Source: Hyphomicrobiales bacterium
Lineage (GTDB): Bacteria > Pseudomonadota > Alphaproteobacteria > Rhizobiales > WTKA01
Direction of reading: 5' to 3'
DNA: 50,114 bases
Assembly (NCBI GenBank): GCA_011524605.1
Contig: WTKA01000109.1
Span: 2,671 to 52,784 of the forward strand
Positions 43,248 through 50,114 of this stretch are shown here, one piece after another (the stretch's first letter is position 1; each line of letters opens with the position of its first letter). The position numbers were made by a program, and so were the translations under genes. A model generated the notes under the pieces. That model saw only the letters and a list, made by a program, of their open reading frames with translations, made no database searches and had not been told where the DNA came from.

Positions 43248-45692
43248 ATGGCCCTCCCTCCAAAGACAGCGCGTGTTGTGATCATTGGCGGTGGCATTAT
43301 TGGATGCTCCGTAGCCTACCATTTATCTAAAAAGGGGTGGCGTGATATTGTTTTACTTGAGCGCAAAAAACTAACCTGCGGGACAACTTGGCATGCCGCA
43401 GGGCTGATAGCGCAACTGCGCGCTAGCCAAAACATGACTAAACTAGCCCGGTATTCACAGGAGCTTTATGCTGGACTTGAACAAGAAACAGCTGTTGCAA
43501 CAGGCTTTCGTCAAACTGGCTCAATAACCTTAGCACTCACAAATGAACGCAAGGAAGAAATATTCCGTCAAGCCTCAATGGCGCGCGCTTTTGGTGTTGA
43601 AGTGGAGAAAATAACCCCAAGCGAGGTTAAGGAATTATACCCCCATATCAATAATGATAAAGTGAAGGCTGGTGTCTTTTTGCCATTAGATGGACAGGGT
43701 GATCCCTCAAATATCGCCTATGCGCTTGCTAAAGGGGCTAAGATGAATGGCGCCCATATATTTGAAGGCGTTAAGGTGATAGATCAAACCATAAATGAAT
43801 GCCGTGTCAGTGAAATTCAATGGCAAAGTGGTGATGCTGTCGGCTCGATTGAATGTGAACATGTGGTCAATTGTGGTGGTATGTGGGCGCATGAAATTGG
43901 CCGTCAAGCAGGCGTGAATGTGCCGCTTCAAGCATGTGAACATTTCTATATTGTTACCGATACAATAGCTGACTTAGGTCAATTGCCAACCTTGAGAGTG
44001 CCAGATGAATGCTCCTATTTTAAAGAAGATGCAGGGAAAATCTTGCTTGGCGCGTTTGAACCTGTAGCAAAGCCGTGGGGAATGGATGGCATTCCCGAGA
44101 GTTTTGAATTTGATCAGCTGCCTCAAGATTTTGATCATTTTGAGCCGATATTGGAAGCCGCGATGCATCGTGTCCCTATATTAGCTGAAACTGGGATTCA
44201 TACTTTTTTCAATGGACCAGAAAGTTTTACCCCTGATGATGCCTATCATTTAGGTCTAGCGCCTGAACTGGATAATTATTGGGTGGCGGCTGGGTTTAAC
44301 TCTATCGGTATTCAATCCGCGGGGGGCGCAGGTATGGCGCTGGCGGAATGGATGGATAGTGGTGAAAAGCCATTTGATTTAGGCGATGTGGATATTGCGC
44401 GCATGGCTCCTTTCCAAGGCAACAAGCATTATTTGTTTGAGCGATCAAGGGAAACGCTTGGGCTTCTTTATGCTGATCATTTCCCTTACAGGCAAAAAGC
44501 CACCGCAAGGGGCATTCGTCGCTCCCCTCTTTATGCACATTTAAAAGAAGAGGGAGCTGTTTATGGTGAATTTGCGGGCTGGGAACGTGCGAATTGGTTT
44601 GCGGATGAAGGGCAGCTTGCTGAATATCAATATAGTTGGAAACGCCAAAATTGGTTTGATAATGTTGCCCGTGAGCATAAAGCCATAAGGGAAAATATTG
44701 GCATTTATGATATGAGTTCATTTGGAAAGCTGCGCGTTGAAGGACCTGATGCGGAAGCCTTTCTCAATTATGTTGCTGTTGGTAATTATAGTGTTCCTAT
44801 AGGTAAGATTGTTTATAGCCAGTTCCTTAATTCTAAAGGCGGGATTGAAGCAGATGTCACGATTACGCGCTTGTCTGAAACGGCTTATTTGGTTGTGACC
44901 CCTGCTGCAACAAAATTAGCCGACGAGACTTGGCTAAAGCGTCATATTGGTGATTATCGTGTCGTTATTACGGATATAACAGCAGCTGAAGCTGTTATTG
45001 CTGTTATGGGGCCAAATTCGCGCAAGCTTCTTGAGATGATATCACCGAATGATTTTTCCAATGATGTTAATCCCTTTGGCACAGCGCAAGAGATCGAAAT
45101 CGGCATGGCTTTAGCACGGGTTCACCGTGTGACTTATGTTGGAGAACTTGGCTGGGAAATTTATATTAGCTGTGATATGGCATGCCATGTTTTTGAAACA
45201 CTTATGAAGGCAGCAAAAGCACTGGATGCCAAACTCTGTGGCTTACATATGATGGATAGTTGCCGACTAGAGAAAGGGTTTCGCCATTTTGGTCATGATA
45301 TCACCTGTGAAGATCATATTTTAGAGGCTGGGCTTGGCTTTACAGTTAAATTAGATAAGGCAGATTTTATTGGCAAGGAGGCAGTCCTACGCAAGAAAGA
45401 GGATGGGCTTGCAATGCGACTTGTACAATTTCGTTTAAAAGACCCTGAGCCCTTATTATATCATGCTGAACCAATATTACGTAATGGGGAAGTTGTGGGT
45501 TATCTAACCAGCGGTAATTATGGTCATCACTTAGGCAGTGCAATTGGCATGGGTTATGTGCCATGCAAAGGCGAGACAATAGAGGAGCTTTTAAGTTCCA
45601 CCTATGAAATTGATGTGGTTGGCACCTTAGTAAAGGCTGAAGCATCACTGAAACCATTTTATGATTTCAAGTCTGAACGTGTAAAATTCTAG
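43248..45692 (+). CDS. FAD-dependent demethylase-like oxidoreductase with GcvT domain, paralogue 3
   Basis: 814 residues. FAD motif VVIIGGGIIGCS, H49 in TTWHAAGLIAQLRASQNM, the classical sequence of sarcosine/dimethylglycine dehydrogenases. LPLDGQGDPSN replaces the DPLDGDIDPAQ of the other two, and the folate part has DSCRLEKGFRHFGHD and TSGNYGHHLG. It is thus the most conventional of the three. Its stop codon TAG directly adjoins the truncated repeat copy at 45692. AAAGGA site before the ATG. Confidence 0.84.
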   Translation: MALPPKTARVVIIGGGIIGCSVAYHLSKKGWRDIVLLERKKLTCGTTWHAAGLIAQLRASQNMTKLARYSQELYAGLEQETAVATGFRQTGSITLALTNERKEEIFRQASMARAFGVEVEKITPSEVKELYPHINNDKVKAGVFLPLDGQGDPSNIAYALAKGAKMNGAHIFEGVKVIDQTINECRVSEIQWQSGDAVGSIECEHVVNCGGMWAHEIGRQAGVNVPLQACEHFYIVTDTIADLGQLPTLRVPDECSYFKEDAGKILLGAFEPVAKPWGMDGIPESFEFDQLPQDFDHFEPILEAAMHRVPILAETGIHTFFNGPESFTPDDAYHLGLAPELDNYWVAAGFNSIGIQSAGGAGMALAEWMDSGEKPFDLGDVDIARMAPFQGNKHYLFERSRETLGLLYADHFPYRQKATARGIRRSPLYAHLKEEGAVYGEFAGWERANWFADEGQLAEYQYSWKRQNWFDNVAREHKAIRENIGIYDMSSFGKLRVEGPDAEAFLNYVAVGNYSVPIGKIVYSQFLNSKGGIEADVTITRLSETAYLVVTPAATKLADETWLKRHIGDYRVVITDITAAEAVIAVMGPNSRKLLEMISPNDFSNDVNPFGTAQEIEIGMALARVHRVTYVGELGWEIYISCDMACHVFETLMKAAKALDAKLCGLHMMDSCRLEKGFRHFGHDITCEDHILEAGLGFTVKLDKADFIGKEAVLRKKEDGLAMRLVQFRLKDPEPLLYHAEPILRNGEVVGYLTSGNYGHHLGSAIGMGYVPCKGETIEELLSSTYEIDVVGTLVKAEASLKPFYDFKSERVKF

Positions 45693-45874
45693 TTATTGCT
45701 GAAACTTTATTTTTGACAAATGATGCTTTTAACTCAGACTGAATGGATCCCACATATTAACACGATGAATACGTCAAAAAAGCTTAAAATTACCAGTAGT
45801 TCTTACATTTTTTTCATGTTAATAGAGTAAATCTATTGGTGCAGAATGAACTAAATAATCGTGTCCTGAGCCTA
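45692..45874. mobile_element. Left-truncated copy of the MITE-like element (copy B)
   Basis: From 45692 to 45874 the sequence matches 24285-24480 over most of its length: TGAAACTTTATTTTTRACAA, GCGTCAAAAAAGCTT-like and TTACCAGTAGTTC, and the right end GTCCTGAGCCTA. The left terminal repeat and about 85 bases are missing. The remaining left edge falls at the stop codon of the third demethylase gene. It fills the gap between that gene and the SDR. Confidence 0.75.
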
Positions 45875-45905
45875 AAATAAAAGCCCCCCTACGTTAGGAG
45901 ATAAC

Positions 45906-46661
45906 ATGACTAAAATCGCATTAATTACCGGTGCAACAGCTGGTTTTGGAGCGGCAACAGCAAAACGCTTTGTGGCTGAAGGCTATAAAGTAATTGTAAC
46001 GGGTCGTAGGCAAGAGCGCTTGACAGCTCTTGTTTCAGAGCTCGGCGGGTCAGATGTTGCTCATGCTCTATGTTTTGATATCAGAGATGAAAAGGCAACA
46101 AAAAACGCTTTAGATAGTTTGCCAGCATCATTCAAAGATATAAGCGTGCTTGTCAATAATGCAGGGCTTGCCCTTGGCACTTCAGCCGTTGAGGAATGCG
46201 ATCTTGATGATTGGAAGACAATGATTGATACAAATATCACAGGTCTTGTAACGATTACACGGCTATTGATCGATACATTGATTGCTCAAAAAGGCTTGGT
46301 TATCAACCTATCTTCTGTGGCTGCAAATTGGCCCTACCCGGGGGGCAATGTTTATGGCGGGACGAAAGCTTTTGTACAGCAATTTTCATTGAATTTACGC
46401 TGCGATCTTGCTGCTAAAGGTGTTCGTGTCACTTCCATTGAACCAGGGCTTTGTGAAAGTGAATTTACGCTCGTGCGCACTGGAGGCAATCAAGAGGCTT
46501 ATGATAAATTATATAAAGGGGCTAATGCATTACAGCCTGAAGATATTGCTGAAAGCATATATTGGGTAGCATCATTGCCTGCGCATATGAATATCAATTC
46601 AATAGAGCTCATGCCAGTTTCCCAATCATGGGCTCCCTTCTCAGTCTTTAGAAAATCATAA
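45906..46661 (+). CDS. SDR oxidoreductase of YdfG/IsfD type, probable sulfoacetaldehyde reductase
   Basis: 251 residues. TGATAGFGAA (8-17) and the arginine pair in GRRQERL point to NADP(H). NNAG, S in NLSSVAANWPYPGGNVYGGTK and the YxxxK pair are intact. The family includes the 3-hydroxy acid dehydrogenase YdfG and IsfD, which reduces sulfoacetaldehyde to isethionate. The convergent taurine-pyruvate aminotransferase, whose product is sulfoacetaldehyde, ends 8 bases away, and no sulfoacetaldehyde acetyltransferase (Xsc) is nearby, which supports the IsfD-like role. AGGAG site 6 bases before the ATG. Confidence 0.75.
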   Translation: MTKIALITGATAGFGAATAKRFVAEGYKVIVTGRRQERLTALVSELGGSDVAHALCFDIRDEKATKNALDSLPASFKDISVLVNNAGLALGTSAVEECDLDDWKTMIDTNITGLVTITRLLIDTLIAQKGLVINLSSVAANWPYPGGNVYGGTKAFVQQFSLNLRCDLAAKGVRVTSIEPGLCESEFTLVRTGGNQEAYDKLYKGANALQPEDIAESIYWVASLPAHMNINSIELMPVSQSWAPFSVFRKS

Positions 46662-46668
46662 GACTATT

Positions 46669-48066
46669 TTATGCAAATACACGCCCAAGCGCCGCATCTA
46701 TCGCTGAAGTGATTTCATCAATCTGGTCAGCTGTGCAAATTAATGCGGGGCTTAAACAAAGTGTGTTATTCATACCTGGTATTGATCGGTTAGTTGAACC
46801 GATCAATACACCATTTTTAGCGCAATCGGCTATGACAGCTTGAATTGATTTCTCATCAACAGGCTCTTTGGTTTTACGATCCGTAACAAGCTCAGCACCG
46901 CAAAACAAGCCAATCCCCCTTACATCACCAATCACTTCATGTCTTTGTGCTAAATCATTTATATTATTGAGTAACCGCTCACTCATGAGCGTTGTATTCT
47001 CTAATAGATTTTCATCCTCAATAATGCGCATATTCTCAAGAGCAGCTGCAGGCCCTGCAGTGCATCCGCCAAATGTAGAAACATCACGGAAATAGGATGT
47101 AGGATTATTAGCATCTTCTTTAAATTTATCGAAAACAGCCTCAGTTGTTGCGGTTATTGATATTGCTGCATAGCCAGAAGCAACACCTTTTGCCGCCACA
47201 ACAATATCTGGCTTTATCCCATAATGATGATAGCCAAACCATTTTCCTGTCCGGCCGAGCCCGCAAACAACTTCATCAAGGTGCAATAAAATATCATATT
47301 TTTTGCAAAGATATTGGATCTTATCCCAATATCCCTTTGGTGGGGTGATAACACCACCACCAGCAGTAACCGTTTCAAGGCATAAAGAACCGATAGTGTC
47401 TGGGCCTTCGCGCAAAATCACTTCTTCAACCGCATCTGCGGCTCGTTCCCCATAATTTTCAACTTCACCATATTGGCTGCGATATTCTAGGCAGTGCGGC
47501 ACCTCCACAAAGCCTTCAGGAAAGGGGCCAAAGTCCATGCGTCTTTGTAACTGCCCTGTGGCTGCAAGGGTGCCAAGCGTTGTCCCGTGATAATCACGTT
47601 CACGATATAATATTTTATATTTCTTGCCACCATGATGGAGATGCGAAATTTGCCGAACCATCTTAAAGGCTTTTTCATTGGCCTCAGATCCTGAATTTGA
47701 ATAGTAAACACGGCTGAGCCCTGGCATTTTTTCAATAAGGCGCTTTGCATATAATGAAGCTGGAACTGTTCCTGTAGCAGCTGCAAAATAATTTAGTTTA
47801 ATAAGCTGATCTCGCATAGCATTGGCAATGCTTTCACGACCATAACCAACATTAACTGTCCAAACGCCACCTGACATCGCATCTAGAAAATATTGGCCTT
47901 TTGCATCCCATAAATCCATGCCCTTGCCTTCAACAAAGACACGTGGATCAATTGTTTCATATTGTTTATGCTGCATCATATGATGCCACACATGCTCCTT
48001 ATCAGCATCAACAACATCATCAATATTATTTACTCGCTCTTCATTAAGCGCAGAATTATAATCCAT
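46669..48066 (-). CDS. tpa: Taurine-pyruvate aminotransferase
   Basis: 465 residues from ATG 48066, which follows AGGTGGGG; an earlier in-frame ATG at 48105 lacks a good site. Class III aminotransferase with the Tpa pattern throughout: DHVWHHMMQHK-like start, SGGVWTVNVGYGRESIA, YYSNSGSEANEKAFKMVRQI, ENYGERAADAVEEVILREGP, LDEVVCGLGRTGKW and VVAAKGVASGYA with the PLP lysine. It converts taurine and pyruvate to sulfoacetaldehyde and alanine in the cytoplasm. It faces the SDR gene. Confidence is high for Tpa over general omega-aminotransferases because of the long identical-looking segments. Confidence 0.88.
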   Translation of the reverse strand: MDYNSALNEERVNNIDDVVDADKEHVWHHMMQHKQYETIDPRVFVEGKGMDLWDAKGQYFLDAMSGGVWTVNVGYGRESIANAMRDQLIKLNYFAAATGTVPASLYAKRLIEKMPGLSRVYYSNSGSEANEKAFKMVRQISHLHHGGKKYKILYRERDYHGTTLGTLAATGQLQRRMDFGPFPEGFVEVPHCLEYRSQYGEVENYGERAADAVEEVILREGPDTIGSLCLETVTAGGGVITPPKGYWDKIQYLCKKYDILLHLDEVVCGLGRTGKWFGYHHYGIKPDIVVAAKGVASGYAAISITATTEAVFDKFKEDANNPTSYFRDVSTFGGCTAGPAAALENMRIIEDENLLENTTLMSERLLNNINDLAQRHEVIGDVRGIGLFCGAELVTDRKTKEPVDEKSIQAVIADCAKNGVLIGSTNRSIPGMNNTLCLSPALICTADQIDEITSAIDAALGRVFA

Positions 48067-48333
48067 GCAACATCCCCACCTAAATATCGAAAAAAGCACT
48101 TTCATCTCATATTAAAAAGAAATATAAACCCTTGTTTTTGAACAAATAAAAATAAGAGGAAACGCCTTCTATTCTTCGCAGAAGCATCGGTGTTTTTTAA
48201 TATATCATTCAAGTTATTTTGATGAATAAAGCCTACTTATAAAAAGCTATTCATAAAAATTATAGCTGTCAAGTTGAACTAAATGTGTAGAAGAATTGAT
48301 TTGTAATTTTCCGGTTAATTATTGCCTTTTAGG

Positions 48334-49245
48334 TTATGCAAAAGTTTCAGCATAGTATGCAAATTTCTTCTGAAGCCAAGTAACAACGGCTTGCTTGCGC
48401 GGATCTGATTTTATTGATTTTCGTGATAGACAAACATAATCAGAACCATCTTTGGTAAACCCCTTTGGTGCTTCCAGCTTTGATGTTTCCAGATTGCGCG
48501 CAACCATATAAATCGACATCATTGCAATGCCTTGACCGCTCTGTGTTGCTTCAAGTGCTAAAAAATGATGTTGGTATTCAATATCATTTATAAAAAGATT
48601 GTTGCTCTGGTAATTTGCATTATTGGCGCTTGCCCATTGAGACCAAGCCCCTTGTCTTGTCGAGGCATGAAGCCTCGTATAACTAGCTGGGTCTGCATCC
48701 TTACAGAAGGGTATACCACATCGAATAACAGGCCCCATCATTTCCTCGCCTATTACGATGCAATCAAGATCCTTATCAATCGCAAAATCATTCCTTCTTA
48801 TCGCGAGGTCAATCCCGAAATGATGGAAATCAACAGTCCCACCTGCTGATAAAATTCTTAGTGGCACGCCAGTTTCGGCTTCGATTTGTGGCACTAATGG
48901 TATCAAAAACTTAAGGCAAATAGTAGGTTCACAAGAAATGACAAGAGGAGTTTTCAAAGCCTTTGAACCAAGACTTGCTAGATAGTCGTCTAGACCCTCA
49001 AACATAGTTGTTAGATGAAGCGCAAGCTCCTTACCTTCTGACGTTAGCAAAATTTTACTGCCATAGCGTTCAAATAAAGCTATATCTAAATTTTGCTCAA
49101 GTGTCTTAATTTGCTTGCTAACAGCTCCTTGAGTTATATTCAATTCTACGGCTGCATTTGAAAAAGAGAGTTTTCGTGCGCAAACTTCAAAAGTGCGCAG
49201 CGATCTAAGACTCCATAAATATTTTCTACTTCTATTTTCATTCAT
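48334..49245 (-). CDS. LysR-family regulator, GcvA-like
   Basis: 303 residues. N-terminal winged helix (SLRTFEVCARKLSFSNAAVELNITQGAVSKQIKTLE) and a LysR effector domain of the GcvA/AmpR branch (RRNDFAID, GIAMMSIYMVARNL). It is divergent from the LysE-type exporter at 49382, the common arrangement for an exporter and its regulator. It might also control the tpa cluster on its other side. Stop codon, no clear terminator. Confidence 0.83.
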   Translation of the reverse strand: MNENRSRKYLWSLRSLRTFEVCARKLSFSNAAVELNITQGAVSKQIKTLEQNLDIALFERYGSKILLTSEGKELALHLTTMFEGLDDYLASLGSKALKTPLVISCEPTICLKFLIPLVPQIEAETGVPLRILSAGGTVDFHHFGIDLAIRRNDFAIDKDLDCIVIGEEMMGPVIRCGIPFCKDADPASYTRLHASTRQGAWSQWASANNANYQSNNLFINDIEYQHHFLALEATQSGQGIAMMSIYMVARNLETSKLEAPKGFTKDGSDYVCLSRKSIKSDPRKQAVVTWLQKKFAYYAETFA

Positions 49246-49381
49246 TATGAAATTATCTCATAGTATAAGATGAGTTCTCTTCGTTTGTATTTTTTTCTTA
49301 CTATCAGCATCCTAATAATGCAGTTAACCTAGAATGTTTAAGGTCTGCGCACAATAGTTTACCGAATGTAAGAGGAATATT

Positions 49382-50008
49382 ATGGAAATAAACCAAGCGT
49401 GGATCATCATCGCAATTACATGGCTAGCTGTTATAAGCCCTGGAGCAGATTTTGCCATTGTCTCCAGGAACTCGTCTGTACATGATCGTTACGCTGGCTT
49501 GGCTTCCTCTATAGGCATTGCATTTGGATGCTTCATACATGTCGGTTATGCTATCGTTGGTATCGGTTTCATTTCGGATCTTTTTCCTAATTTTTTTCAA
49601 TATCTACAAATAATTGGCGGTATTTACCTTGCATATCTCGGACTTTCACTCATTTTATCAAAAAACACTACTCAATCTGAGATTGGAGAAACAATAAATT
49701 TACCGAGTAACAAAATATATTTTTTTGGTATGGGCTTTCTTACAAATATTCTAAATCCAAAAACATCTCTGTTTATAATTAGTCTCTACAGCCAAGCCAT
49801 TGGTGCAGAGACAGTCATGATGGAGAAGTTATTTTGGGGTGCATTTATAGCTATATCGCATTTTATTTGGTTTGGTGGAGTTGCTTTGTTTATGTCTACC
49901 CCATTAGTCAGAACCAAAATTCTTTCTCACCAAAAAATTTTTAATTCAACTATTGGTTTAATTCTAGTGGTTTTTAGTCTGTTACTACTTCTGAATAACA
50001 ATATCTAA
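49382..50008 (+). CDS. LysE/RhtB-family exporter
   Basis: 208 residues with about six membrane segments. The family motif SPGADFAIVSRNS lies at 20-32 and the second NPKTSLFIISLY in the middle. These proteins export amino acids or small related compounds across the inner membrane. Start ATG has an AGAGGAA site. It is divergent from a LysR regulator. Export of an amino acid or of a product such as isethionate cannot be decided from the sequence. Confidence 0.82.
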   Translation: MEINQAWIIIAITWLAVISPGADFAIVSRNSSVHDRYAGLASSIGIAFGCFIHVGYAIVGIGFISDLFPNFFQYLQIIGGIYLAYLGLSLILSKNTTQSEIGETINLPSNKIYFFGMGFLTNILNPKTSLFIISLYSQAIGAETVMMEKLFWGAFIAISHFIWFGGVALFMSTPLVRTKILSHQKIFNSTIGLILVVFSLLLLLNNNI

Positions 50009-50114
50009 GGGATTTAGTAGGAGTTCACCATACAAGCTAATCCTAAAACGTGATATCAGACTAATTCTAACTCGTCTCTAAATGCCCTGCAAGTTTAAAT
50101 TAAGCGAACATTAA

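Overview
The window reads as an AT-rich chromosomal segment of an alphaproteobacterium, probably Hyphomicrobiales-like. The grounds are a SufT/SufA pair, a long-form isocitrate lyase next to an XRE/short-chain-fatty-acid-type regulator, a DUF3422 protein, and DMGDH-like FAD/GcvT demethylases beside a Tau-type transporter. No rRNA, tRNA, CRISPR array, phage or plasmid gene was seen. The taxonomic call is inference from gene content and base composition.

Layout. 1-2300: the tail of katG, a Tas-like aldo/keto reductase, and sufT-sufA on the minus strand. 2380-6020: isocitrate lyase with a small co-transcribed protein, divergent from its likely regulator. 6110-9325: rtcR and rtcB, a divergent RNA-repair pair. 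9397-24146: a large galactoside regulon. An IclR regulator, ABC ATPase and aldose 1-epimerase lie on the minus strand. A sugar-binding protein, two permeases, alpha-galactosidase (GH36), IlvD/Edd dehydratase, SDR dehydrogenase, DgoK, DgoA, SMP-30 lactonase and beta-galactosidase (GH42) lie on the plus strand. Together they can take up and hydrolyse alpha- and beta-galactosides and oxidise galactose through galactonolactone, galactonate, KDGal and KDPGal to pyruvate and glyceraldehyde-3-P (De Ley-Doudoroff route). 24201-24480: a MITE-like element with terminal inverted repeats; a left-truncated relative lies at 45692-45874.

24497-26421: a periplasmic DUF4399 protein, an ECF sigma/anti-sigma pair and a tiny ORF. 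26669-32867: a LacI/GntR-type regulator with a perfect palindromic operator, a sugar-acid ABC transporter and gluconokinase. Between the last permease and the kinase lies a deletion scar that joins the start of what looks like L-idonate 5-dehydrogenase to the end of a gluconate 5-dehydrogenase-like SDR. 33197-34532: a DUF3422 membrane protein behind a 22-codon leader.

34786-48066: a Tau-type ABC transporter whose permease carries an unusual periplasmic cadherin-like insert, three tandem FAD/GcvT demethylase-like proteins of about 810 residues, a YdfG/IsfD-like SDR and, convergent, a taurine-pyruvate aminotransferase. The most economical reading is a pathway for N-methylated taurines: uptake, stepwise demethylation to taurine with transfer of C1 to tetrahydrofolate, transamination to sulfoacetaldehyde, and reduction to isethionate. 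This reading is inference and is the best candidate for an undescribed system here. 48334-50008: a GcvA-like LysR regulator divergent from a LysE/RhtB exporter.
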